A DNA stretch of 25,014 nt from Galbitalea sp036495225. Its GTDB lineage: Bacteria > Actinomycetota > Actinomycetes > Actinomycetales > Microbacteriaceae. Position numbers and translations under genes: made by a program. Below are positions 14,745-21,277 of the stretch, piece after piece. The stretch lies in NCBI GenBank assembly GCA_036495225.1, contig DASXNG010000112.1, forward strand, positions 1 to 25,014, given 5' to 3'. Below the pieces are notes generated by a model. It was given only the letters and a program-made list of their open reading frames with translations, ran no database searches and was not told where the DNA came from. How positions within the stretch are numbered: position 1 is the first letter of the stretch; every line of letters starts with the position of its first letter.

Positions 14745-16037
14745 CTAGTCCCTACGACCGAGAGTCCTGAAATGCCGGATGGCCAACACCACCAGTGTGA
14801 GTGCGGCCAGCGCGAACGCGAGCAGGATTCCGAGCGGGATGCCGACATCCCGAAGCTGGGTTGGCGTCGGGTAGAGCACACCGAGTGGATCGGAGGGCAG
14901 CGACTTTGACTGCTTGGGCACGGCCGTCGAGGTGTTGCTCGGCTGCGGAGTCGGCGCGTCACTCGGCTCGGCTCGACGGTTGATGTGGATCCAGGCCGAG
15001 AGACTCCCGAGCGGATTCGCGGTGACTTTCGGCACCGTGGCGCGTACCGCCGCGGCGGCGTTGACGAGCCCGTATCCGTAGATCGGGTCGACGCCTTTGG
15101 CGCCGGCATCTGTCGCGGTCTTGATGATGCGGTTGATGACGTTGGGCGCGCTCATGCCGGGGTGCGAGGCCATGACGAGCGCGACAATCCCGGAAACGAT
15201 GGGTGTCGACCCGCTCGTACCTTCCCATTGCACGTACTGGCCGCTGGGGACTGCACCGAGAAGTTGCTCGCTCGGGGCGGAGACGCCGATCGTGATGCCT
15301 TGCGCCGAAGCGTCGACGCTCGCGTGCTGGTTGCGATCGACGCCGGCGACCGTGAGCACACCCGGCATGGTCGCTGGTGCGCCGACCTCGTCCGTGCCGC
15401 TCCCCCGGTTGCCCGCCGCCGCGACGATCACCACGTTGTGTTGCATCGCGTAGAGGAACGCCTTGTCCCAACTGGTCGGCCAGGCGAGCGTGTTGCGCGT
15501 CAACGACATGTTGATGACCTTGGCGCCGTGGTTGACGGCAAACATCACCGCACTGGCGATTTGGTCGTCTGAGTTCGTGGCGGCGCTTCCGAACCCGATC
15601 GAGATGGGCATGATTTTCGCCTGTGGCGCCGAGCCGATGACGCCGGCGCCGCCCGCTGTGCCTCGCCCAGCAGCCAGGGACGCGACCATGGTTCCGTGGT
15701 TGCGCTCATCCGCGGCCCCGACTGGCGTCTGGCCGTTGGCTGACCCGTGCCCGGAAAAATCGGCGCCACCGGAAACCGCTCCGGAGAGGTCAGGTACGCC
15801 GCCATCGACACCGGTGTCGATGACAGCGATCGTGATGCCTTTGCCCTCGGTCGTCGACCACGCGCTACGGATGCCGTACTGGTCGAGCCAATACTCGCCG
15901 TCACGGATGTAGTCGGCCTTCACGAAGCCGATCGGCGCGGCGGATGCCGGCGCGGCAGCCCCGCCGGCGAGAAGCGTGACCAGCCCGAAACCCAGCGCGG
16001 CAAGTGGTATCGAGGCGCGCGCGAGCCTGCGCCTCAC
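14745..16037 (-). CDS. secreted, membrane-anchored S8 subtilisin-like serine protease
   Basis: A 430-residue protein. It has a basic start and hydrophobic signal peptide (residues 9-33, cleavage probable near PASAAP), then the S8 catalytic domain with D74 (AVIDTGVD), H114 (NHGTMVAS), oxyanion N210 (AAAGN) and S275 (GTSGS). A Pro/Ser/Thr-rich linker (356-392) leads to a C-terminal membrane helix (about 400-420) and a short basic tail. This signal-protease-linker-helix layout is that of mycosins, but no type VII secretion gene is nearby, so the specific label is withheld. The GTG at 16037 overlaps the DUF501 stop (GTGA 16034-16037), so it is probably translated with DUF501 and the FtsB-like gene. 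Confidence 0.9.
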   Translation of the reverse strand: MRRRLARASIPLAALGFGLVTLLAGGAAAPASAAPIGFVKADYIRDGEYWLDQYGIRSAWSTTEGKGITIAVIDTGVDGGVPDLSGAVSGGADFSGHGSANGQTPVGAADERNHGTMVASLAAGRGTAGGAGVIGSAPQAKIMPISIGFGSAATNSDDQIASAVMFAVNHGAKVINMSLTRNTLAWPTSWDKAFLYAMQHNVVIVAAAGNRGSGTDEVGAPATMPGVLTVAGVDRNQHASVDASAQGITIGVSAPSEQLLGAVPSGQYVQWEGTSGSTPIVSGIVALVMASHPGMSAPNVINRIIKTATDAGAKGVDPIYGYGLVNAAAAVRATVPKVTANPLGSLSAWIHINRRAEPSDAPTPQPSNTSTAVPKQSKSLPSDPLGVLYPTPTQLRDVGIPLGILLAFALAALTLVVLAIRHFRTLGRRD

Positions 16038-16555
16038 GCGGTCGCTCCGTCGACGCCGTAGTCGACGCACTCGCAGACTTCCGGAGACCAGTCGGCACGC
16101 TCTAGCGCGAGATCGCCGATCGGGTTCACTCCTGGACCCGCCGCAAGCGTGTGAGCAACCAGCGCGTGCAGGCACTTGACGCGAGTCGGCATACCGCCGG
16201 CCGAGATCCCGTCGAGTTCTTCCACGAATTCGATGCCGTTGCGGTCAGCGAGGTACGCCTCGTGTGCCGCGAGGTACTGGTCGGTAACCGCTCCGTCGAG
16301 GAGGGCAGCAAGTTCCGTCATGACGCCGTTGGCCTCGAGCGTCGAAACCGCGGCCGTCGCGGCGGGGTGACTCAAGTAGTACAGAGTGGGAAATGGCGTG
16401 CCGTCTGTGAGCCGCGGACTCGTCGATACGACCGTCGGAGCCCCGCACGCGCAGCGAGCGGAGATACCGATCACGTCCCGCGCCGGACGACCGAGCTGCG
16501 CGGAGACGATGGCGATGTCGAGAGCGCTGGGCGCCGCGAAAGGAGGGGTGGTCAC
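16034..16555 (-). CDS. DUF501 domain-containing protein
   Basis: A 173-residue soluble protein of the actinobacterial DUF501 family. Family features are the N-terminal VSAQLGRPARDVIGISARCACGAPTVVSTSPRL, the segment FPTLYYLSHPAATAAVSTLEANGVM, and MPTRVKCLHALVAHTLAAGPGVNPIGDLAL near the C-terminus, with several conserved cysteines and histidines (C35, C37, C128, H130) that might bind metal. Function is unknown. Its genes usually lie beside eno and the DivIC/FtsB-like gene in actinobacteria, and here it overlaps that gene by four bases (GTGA 16552-16555). The GTG start at 16555 is fixed by this overlap. Confidence 0.9.
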   Translation of the reverse strand: MTTPPFAAPSALDIAIVSAQLGRPARDVIGISARCACGAPTVVSTSPRLTDGTPFPTLYYLSHPAATAAVSTLEANGVMTELAALLDGAVTDQYLAAHEAYLADRNGIEFVEELDGISAGGMPTRVKCLHALVAHTLAAGPGVNPIGDLALERADWSPEVCECVDYGVDGATA

Positions 16556-17070
16556 TTGGTGCCGCCAGACTGTGTCGGCGCGGTGATCTGGTTCTTCGGC
16601 GCGGTCGTCAGCCCGGATGTCAGGATCGAGGATGCCAGCGACGAAACCCAGTCGGTCTGGGTGGTCTGAATCTGCTTGCTGATCGGCGCGTTCGACTGTG
16701 CGCTGGCGTCAGACGCCTCAGGAATCACGAGATAGCTGAATTCCCCGGGGAACACGAACAGCAGGCGATTCCGCGCCTGCGCCTCTATATAGGCGGGGTC
16801 GCTCCAGCGCGCGACCTGACCCTTGAGAGACTTCACCTGGTTCTTCTGACTTTCGACCGACTTCTCGAGGCTAGAGATCTGGTTCTGCTGCTCGATGAGC
16901 AGCTTGAGAGTTGGGGCGAGTACGACGACCGCGAGCACGAGCAAGCCGAGCATCATGAGCGTGAAACTCGACATCCGGATGTTGGCAAGCCAACGCTCCG
17001 GCGCGGTGCCAGCCGGCAGGGTGACGGGTACGCGAACCTTCTGCGCTCGCTGTTTGCCTTCCCTCGCCAT
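16552..17070 (-). CDS. DivIC/FtsB-like septum formation initiator protein
   Basis: A 172-residue bitopic division protein. A basic cytoplasmic N-terminus (1-32) is followed by one membrane helix (about 33-55), a coiled coil (about 56-90, LIEQQNQISSLEKSVESQKN) and the family motif W89-SDPAYIEAQARNRLLFVFPGE-110. A Ser/Thr/Gln-rich tail of about 50 residues follows and is longer than in E. coli FtsB. Such proteins join FtsL and FtsQ at the septum. ATG 17070 is preceded seven bases upstream by TAGCAT, a candidate leaderless -10. It heads the ftsB-like, DUF501, subtilase group, downstream of eno. Confidence 0.9.
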   Translation of the reverse strand: MAREGKQRAQKVRVPVTLPAGTAPERWLANIRMSSFTLMMLGLLVLAVVVLAPTLKLLIEQQNQISSLEKSVESQKNQVKSLKGQVARWSDPAYIEAQARNRLLFVFPGEFSYLVIPEASDASAQSNAPISKQIQTTQTDWVSSLASSILTSGLTTAPKNQITAPTQSGGTK

Positions 17071-17077
17071 GACACCG

Positions 17078-17083
17078 ATGCTA
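17078..17083 (-). promoter_or_regulatory. candidate -10 (TAGCAT) for the ftsB-like gene
   Basis: TAGCAT on the minus strand, seven bases, then the ATG at 17070. It lies between the gene and the inverted repeat pair at 17101-17202, so the ftsB-like operon could be transcribed separately from eno. Confidence 0.45.
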
Positions 17084-17102
17084 TGTGGCGTTGCTTGTCG
17101 TT

Positions 17103-17139
17103 GGTTGAGTAGCGCGCCGCAGGCACGCGTATCGAAACC
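17103..17139 (+). repeat. palindromic intergenic repeat, copy 2a
   Basis: A 37-base copy: head GGTTGAGTAGCGC, centre able to fold, tail CGCGTATCGAAACC. It faces copy 2b at 17160-17200 in inverted orientation. Confidence 0.85.
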
Positions 17140-17159
17140 GGGGTAGAGCCGCTCAACCG

Positions 17160-17200
17160 GGTTTCGCTACGGCTGCGACTTTGTCGCGGCCTACTCAACC
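17160..17200 (-). repeat. palindromic intergenic repeat, copy 2b
   Basis: A 41-base copy on the minus strand: head GGTTGAGTAG, internal hairpin GCGAC-AAA-GTCGC, tail GTAGCGAAACC. With copy 2a it gives a 12-base perfect terminal inverted repeat (TTGGTTGAGTAG, 17101-17112 and 17191-17202). It is 11 bases after the eno stop and could act as a transcription stop or mRNA 3' stabiliser. Confidence 0.85.
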
Positions 17201-17212
17201 AACTAGCAAGAG

Positions 17213-18493
17213 CTAGCCGTTGAACCGCGGGAACGCGCTGCGCCCCGCGTACACCGCGGCGTCGCCGAGCTCTTCCTCGATGCGCAGCAGCTGGTTGTAC
17301 TTCGCGACGCGGTCCGACCGAGCCGGTGCACCCGTCTTGATCTGGCCGGCGTTGGTCGCAACGGCGAGGTCCGCGATGGTCGTGTCTTCGGTTTCGCCCG
17401 AGCGGTGCGACATGACGGTCGTGTACGAGTTCTTCTGCGCGAGCGCAACCGCGTCGAGCGTCTCGGTGAGCGTGCCGATCTGGTTGACCTTGATCAGGAT
17501 CGAGTTGGCCGCGTGAGCCTCAATGCCCTTGGCGAGACGCACCGGGTTGGTCACGAAGAGGTCATCACCGACGATCTGTAGCTTCGAGCCGACCTCTGAG
17601 GTGAAGTGAGCCCAGCCCTCCCAGTCGTCCTCGCTCAGCGGGTCTTCGATCGTGACGAGCGGGAAGGCCGAAGCGAGCTCCGCGTAGTACGCGCTCATCT
17701 CCTGCGGGGTCTTCTTCGCCGACTCGAAGGTGTAAAAACCGTCGGCGAAGAACTCGGTTGCCGCGACATCCATGCCGAGGGCAATGTCTTCGCCGGGCTT
17801 GAATCCGGCCTTCTCGATGGCCTCCATGAGAAGTTCGAGCGCTGCGCGGTTGCTCGGCAGGTTGGGCGCGAAGCCGCCCTCGTCGCCGAGGCCCGTGGAG
17901 AAGCCCTTGGTGTTGAGCAGCGCCTTGAGCGCGTGATACGTCTCGGCGCCCCAGCGCAGTCCCTCGCGAAACGACGGTGCACCGATGGGCAGGATCATGA
18001 ACTCCTGGATGTCGACGTTCGAGTCAGCGTGCGCGCCACCGTTGATGACGTTCATCATCGGCACCGGCAGGATGTGCGCGTTCGCGCCACCGACATACCG
18101 GAACAGGTCGAGACCGGATGAGTCGGCCGCGGCCTTGGCGACCGCGAGCGAAACCCCGAGGATCGCGTTCGCGCCGAGCTTGCTTTTGTTGTCGGTACCG
18201 TCCGCCTCGATGAGTACCGCGTCGATCGCGCGCTGGTCGGTGGCTTCGTATCCCTCGATGGCTGGGCCGAGAACATCCTCGACCGCCTCGACGGCCTTCA
18301 GAACTCCCTTGCCCAGGTAGCGGGACTTGTCGCCATCCCGAAGCTCGTACGCCTCGAACGCTCCGGTCGATGCGCCGGACGGGACGGCCGCGCGAGCGAC
18401 GGTCTCGTCGTCGAGGACTACCTCGACCTCGATCGTCGGGTTGCCCCGAGAGTCCAGAATTTCGCGAGCAATGACAACGTCGACGAGGGCCAC
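17213..18493 (-). CDS. eno: enolase (phosphopyruvate hydratase)
   Basis: A 426-residue glycolytic enzyme converting 2-phosphoglycerate to phosphoenolpyruvate; the length is standard. Metal ligands D242, E283 and D310, catalytic K335 (SILIKVNQIGTLTET) and the general acid E205 (GLGDEGGFAP) are all present, as is the signature SHRSGETEDTTIADLAVA. The GTG start at 18493 is supported by a strong AAGGAGA Shine-Dalgarno (bases 18500-18506 on the complement). It follows hisS by 61 bases and precedes the inverted repeat pair and the ftsB-like gene. Confidence 0.98.
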   Translation of the reverse strand: MALVDVVIAREILDSRGNPTIEVEVVLDDETVARAAVPSGASTGAFEAYELRDGDKSRYLGKGVLKAVEAVEDVLGPAIEGYEATDQRAIDAVLIEADGTDNKSKLGANAILGVSLAVAKAAADSSGLDLFRYVGGANAHILPVPMMNVINGGAHADSNVDIQEFMILPIGAPSFREGLRWGAETYHALKALLNTKGFSTGLGDEGGFAPNLPSNRAALELLMEAIEKAGFKPGEDIALGMDVAATEFFADGFYTFESAKKTPQEMSAYYAELASAFPLVTIEDPLSEDDWEGWAHFTSEVGSKLQIVGDDLFVTNPVRLAKGIEAHAANSILIKVNQIGTLTETLDAVALAQKNSYTTVMSHRSGETEDTTIADLAVATNAGQIKTGAPARSDRVAKYNQLLRIEEELGDAAVYAGRSAFPRFNG

Positions 18494-18554
18494 AGGGGTC
18501 TCCTTGGGGGTAAAAGAAATGAAGTGGTGGTGGTAGATGCCTTCGCCCAAAAGC

Positions 18555-19823
18555 CTACTGCGCGGTGATGGGCCGAATTTCGAGGTCGGCGAGGCTCTCG
18601 GCCTGCGACGACACGAACGCGAAGCGCGTGAACCCGGACGCCGCGAGCTGATCGAGCAGGGGCTTGGGGTTCTTGGTGCGCCTCTCGAGACGCACACGCG
18701 ATCCGGATGTCGTGAGCTCGGCTTTCAGCGCGGCAAGCCGCGCCGGCGTCACGTCTGCGTCGTAGACCAGCGCGATCGCCTCCGCCGCACCGTCCTCGGG
18801 CAGCTCGACGAGTTCGACGAGGCGCTCGAAGCCGAGCGAGAAACCCGCGGCCGGGACATCCTGTCCAAGGAACCGACCGATCATGCCGTCGTATCGTCCG
18901 CCGCCGCCGAGCGAATACGGCAGGTCGGGGTGGGCGATTTCGAAGATGGTCCCCGTGTAGTAGCCCATACCGCGCACGAGGTTCGGGGAGAAGACAAGCT
19001 TCGCGCTACCGCCGACAGCCGCGCGGATGGCTTTCAGGTCGTCGTACGCGTCGGCATCGAGCCAAGAGGTCGACGGGTGGAGCTCCCAGCCGTCGCCGGG
19101 CAGGTCGGCCAAGCTCTCGAGGATCGGGGTCATCACTGCCGCGTCGCCGAGTTCGGCGGCAACGAGTTCTTCGACGACGCCTGAGACGCCGATCTTGTCT
19201 TCCTTGTCGATGATCACGAGAGCGTGCTCATAATCGTCTGCCGAGATGCCCAGCTGCTCGACGATGCGGCGCAGGATGCGGCGGTCGTTGATGCGAATGG
19301 TGGTGCCTTCGACGCCGAGTGCCTCGACAGCCGCGGTGGTGGCCGCAATGAGTTCGATCTCCGCCAGGGGGCCGGCCTCGCCGATGATGTCGATGTCGCA
19401 CTGCACGAACTGGCGGAAGCGCCCCCTCTGCGGACGCTCGGCGCGCCACACCGGCGCTATCTGGATGGCGCGGAACACGGCAGGCAGCTCGCCGCGGTGA
19501 CTGGCATAGAACCTCGCCAGGGGAACGGTGAGGTCGAACCGCAGGCCGAGGTCGGCGAGGTCCAGATAGTCGCCGCTCTCGCCGGCAGCGACGAGGTCAT
19601 CGTTCGTGAGGCCGCGCCTCATGACCGCGAACGCGAGCTTCTCGTTGTCGCCGCCGAGGCCCGCGTGGAGCCGGTCGCTGTCCTCCACCACGGGCGTTTC
19701 GATCTCGTCGAAACCGTGGGCGCGAAACGTGCTCCGGATGACGGACAGCACGTGCTCACGACGAGCCTTGTCTGCGGGAAGAAAGTCGCGCATCCCGCGC
19801 GGCGGGTTCACCTGGCTAGCCAC
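18555..19823 (-). CDS. hisS: histidyl-tRNA synthetase
   Basis: A 422-residue class II aminoacyl-tRNA synthetase that charges tRNA-His. It begins with the conserved NPPRGMRDFLPADKARR, then LRFDLTVPLARF (94-105), motif 2 around IAPVWRAERPQRGRFRQFVQCDIDIIGE (122-149), the histidine-binding LVRGMGYYTGTIFEI, and motif 3 in AGFSLGFERL. The anticodon-binding domain follows. The GTG at 19823 gives the standard N-terminus; no Shine-Dalgarno is seen, and a weak CACACT hexamer six bases before it would again fit leaderless initiation. Upstream lies the 477-base repeat-rich gap. Confidence 0.97.
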   Translation of the reverse strand: MASQVNPPRGMRDFLPADKARREHVLSVIRSTFRAHGFDEIETPVVEDSDRLHAGLGGDNEKLAFAVMRRGLTNDDLVAAGESGDYLDLADLGLRFDLTVPLARFYASHRGELPAVFRAIQIAPVWRAERPQRGRFRQFVQCDIDIIGEAGPLAEIELIAATTAAVEALGVEGTTIRINDRRILRRIVEQLGISADDYEHALVIIDKEDKIGVSGVVEELVAAELGDAAVMTPILESLADLPGDGWELHPSTSWLDADAYDDLKAIRAAVGGSAKLVFSPNLVRGMGYYTGTIFEIAHPDLPYSLGGGGRYDGMIGRFLGQDVPAAGFSLGFERLVELVELPEDGAAEAIALVYDADVTPARLAALKAELTTSGSRVRLERRTKNPKPLLDQLAASGFTRFAFVSSQAESLADLEIRPITAQ

Positions 19824-19885
19824 GCAACTAGTGTGACAGACCCGCTGCACTCTCTCCGTCGTCGGTTAGGCTCGCTCTTGTCGTT

Positions 19886-19922
19886 GGTTGAGTAGCGCCG
19901 CGCAGCGACGCGTATCGAAATC
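19886..19922 (+). repeat. palindromic intergenic repeat, copy 3a
   Basis: A 37-base copy with head GGTTGAGTAGCGCC and tail GCGTATCGAAATC. It differs from copy 3b at one base over its full length and forms the left end of the nested palindrome. Confidence 0.85.
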
Positions 19923-20193
19923 AGGGCTTGAGCGTTCCGAAAACCAAAAAGCAGCATGGACTGACCCGCCTTTTGTCCGGTTTCGCAGAACTTTGGTCGT
20001 TTTCGAGAAGATTTCGGTCTCAACCACCTCGTTTTTGGCGTGAGTTGCCCACATCTGCTGAGTAGCGTCGGCTGAACCCAGCAGAAGTGGGCAAGTCACG
20101 AGGAATCGGTGCGCGAAACGGCCAATTCTCTGCGAAAGCCAGCCGAACGCGCACATCCATGCCGCTTTTTGCACTTCGGAACCCTCAAGCCCT

Positions 20194-20230
20194 GATTTCG
20201 ATACGCGGCGCTGCGCGGCGCTACTCAACC
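20194..20230 (-). repeat. palindromic intergenic repeat, copy 3b
   Basis: The inverted partner of copy 3a. It is at the right end of the nested palindrome and runs directly into the 24-base tandem repeats. Confidence 0.85.
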
Positions 20231-20295
20231 AACGAAGTAAGAGCGAACTCAACCAACGACGTACGGGCGGGCTCAACCAACGACGACAGCGCCGC
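20224..20295 (+). repeat. 24-base tandem repeat, three units
   Basis: The 12-base CTCAACCAACGA recurs exactly at 20224, 20248 and 20272, a period of 24. The second halves of the units are only partly alike (unit 1 aagtaagagcga, unit 2 cgtacgggcggg). The first unit overlaps the outer end of copy 3b. The array ends six bases before the tetR stop codon. Confidence 0.8.
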
Positions 20296-20300
20296 GCCAG

Positions 20301-20894
20301 CTACCGAGCGAGCAACTCCTCGATCCGCGCACGGTGCCGCCCGGCGGCTGCGTTGAAGACGCGCGTTGCCGCGACCGCGTCGTTGTTGAGCACGAAGTCG
20401 TATTGGATTCCGTAGAAGTTGTCCACGACCATCCGCACCTCGAGTTCTGCCGTCTTTGCGGGGATCCCGAGCGAGATGAGCGCGTCGCGTCCGAGGCGCT
20501 GCCAGGTTGCGTACAGCTCGCGGCTGAAGGTGTGATCCTGCGGCTCGCAAGCCTCGAGGAGAGCCGCCTCAAATTCGAGCCGCTGCAGTTGTCGGTTTCG
20601 AGGCAGCAACGTCCACTCCCATGAGGCTTCGAAGCCCTCGAAGTACGCGTCGAGCGTGACTGGTCTTGCACGCAGTCGTTGCTCAATGCCGGTTGCGCGC
20701 GTCGACACGGCGGCGATGACCTCTCTGAGTAACTGCGCGCGGTTGCCGAAGTGGTACACGAGCGTGTAAGTGCTGACTCCGAGAGCCTGTGCGATCGTTC
20801 GGAATGACACGGACGCGAGCGACTTATCGAGGAGATAGTCGAGAATCTCCGCGATCAACCGCGGTTTCCGCAATGGATCGGGATGACGTGGCAT
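20301..20894 (-). CDS. TetR/AcrR family transcriptional regulator
   Basis: A 197-residue regulator. The DNA-binding domain is at the N-terminus: helix 1 PRLIAEILDYLLDKSL (11-26), then the helix-turn-helix VSFRTIAQALGVSTYTLVYHFGNRAQLLREV (29-59). The ligand domain is not assignable to a characterised effector. It is divergent from the ABC-2 exporter at 21284 with 389 bases between them, and 16-base direct repeats in that gap overlap its promoter, so autoregulation and control of the exporter are likely. The start at 20894 fits a TAAAGT hexamer six bases upstream; the GAGGGA touching the ATG is too close to serve as a Shine-Dalgarno. L55, inside the DNA-binding domain, is encoded by the rare codon TTA (20730-20732). 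Confidence 0.92.
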   Translation of the reverse strand: MPRHPDPLRKPRLIAEILDYLLDKSLASVSFRTIAQALGVSTYTLVYHFGNRAQLLREVIAAVSTRATGIEQRLRARPVTLDAYFEGFEASWEWTLLPRNRQLQRLEFEAALLEACEPQDHTFSRELYATWQRLGRDALISLGIPAKTAELEVRMVVDNFYGIQYDFVLNNDAVAATRVFNAAAGRHRARIEELLAR

Positions 20895-20900
20895 TCCCTC

Positions 20901-20906
20901 ACTTTA
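20901..20906 (-). promoter_or_regulatory. candidate -10 (TAAAGT) for leaderless tetR
   Basis: TAAAGT on the minus strand, six bases, then ATG 20894. The direct repeats at 20914-20950 cover the expected -35 region of this promoter. Confidence 0.5.
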
Positions 20907-20913
20907 GCAACCT

Positions 20914-20950
20914 ATAACGGTCGTACTTCATAACGTTCGTAATACATAAC
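20914..20950. promoter_or_regulatory. 16-base direct repeats, candidate TetR operator
   Basis: ATAACGGTCGTACTTC (20914-20929) and ATAACGTTCGTAATAC (20930-20945) agree at 12 of 16 positions and are followed by a third ATAAC at 20946. The AT-rich repeats sit between the tetR -10 and the plus-strand promoter at 20956-20983, the expected place for a regulator that controls both directions. TetR sites are usually inverted repeats, so this could instead serve another regulator. Confidence 0.5.
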
Positions 20951-20955
20951 ACATG

Positions 20956-20983
20956 TTGTGGAAACGAGCTTTGGCCCTATAAA
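20956..20983 (+). promoter_or_regulatory. candidate sigma-70-type promoter toward the ABC operon
   Basis: TTGTGG (20956-20961), 16 bases, then TATAAA (20978-20983). This is the best -35/-10 pair in the window and stands out in GC-rich DNA. Transcription would start near 20990 and cross the three stem-loops before reaching the ABC ATPase gene at 21284. Confidence 0.5.
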
Positions 20984-21170
20984 GTGGGTCATGCGTCAGT
21001 ACTGAAACGCCACGTGAGCTCTGCTCCGAGGCGGCTGGTGCAAGCAATGGAAGCCGCGCCGGGGGGCGCACTTCCTCGCGGACAGAGTCGTCGAATGTGG
21101 GTACATTTGACGACTCGATTCCAGCTGCGTCCCGTGCCGGACATTTAGGCACCGGGAGCTGTTGGTTGGG

Positions 21171-21202
21171 GCGCCCTTCCAAATTCGGGTTTGGAAGGGC
21201 GC
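21171..21202. repeat. perfect 13-base stem-loop
   Basis: GCGCCCTTCCAAA and its exact complement enclose the loop TTCGGG. There is no T-tract on either side, so a standard intrinsic terminator is not favoured. It lies 70 bases before the candidate -10 of the ABC operon. Confidence 0.8.
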
Positions 21203-21271
21203 CGTCCGAACTCGAAAGATCATCCTCGAAGCTCATCCGCCGGAATGACGATGGTCCTCCTGATCGCCCAC

Positions 21272-21277
21272 TAGGTT
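21272..21277 (+). promoter_or_regulatory. candidate -10 (TAGGTT) for leaderless ABC ATPase gene
   Basis: TAGGTT, six bases, then GTG 21284. If used, this would be a second promoter, close to the gene and downstream of the stem-loops. Confidence 0.5.

Larger units (their letters stand above)
19872..20246. repeat. nested palindromic element of about 375 bases
   Basis: This fills most of the 477-base gap between hisS and tetR. The outer arms 19872-19960 and 20156-20246 are nearly perfect inverted repeats of about 90 bases, beginning with repeat copies 3a and 3b and continuing through AAATCAGGGCTTGAG to GCATGGA. The intervening sequence continues to pair imperfectly (TTTCGCAGA near 19981 with its complement near 20134). 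The centre holds a further hairpin with 21-base arms, two mismatches, at 20040-20060 and 20079-20099, around an 18-base loop. No credible gene lies inside. Confidence 0.85.

Noticed and set aside
14745..16037. Naming the subtilase as an ESX mycosin
   Set aside because: The architecture is alike, but no EccB, EccC, EccD, EccE or EsxA/B gene is in the window.
19872..20246. Retron msr-msd or integron attC interpretation of the palindrome
   Set aside because: No reverse transcriptase or integrase gene is near and the recurring outer repeats are found at three other sites.
20224..20295. CRISPR-like array
   Set aside because: The repeat core is 12 bases with 12-base partly similar spacers, only three units and no cas genes.
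19866..20356. Open frames across the nested palindrome on both strands (up to 136 codons)
   Set aside because: They only translate the repeats (for example RWLSSAAQRRVSKSG), have no ribosome site or TAnnnT signal, and resemble no family.
21047..21148. 33-residue frame as a confirmed gene
   Set aside because: There is no Shine-Dalgarno or TAnnnT signal before the ATG and it crosses two hairpins; kept only as a finding.
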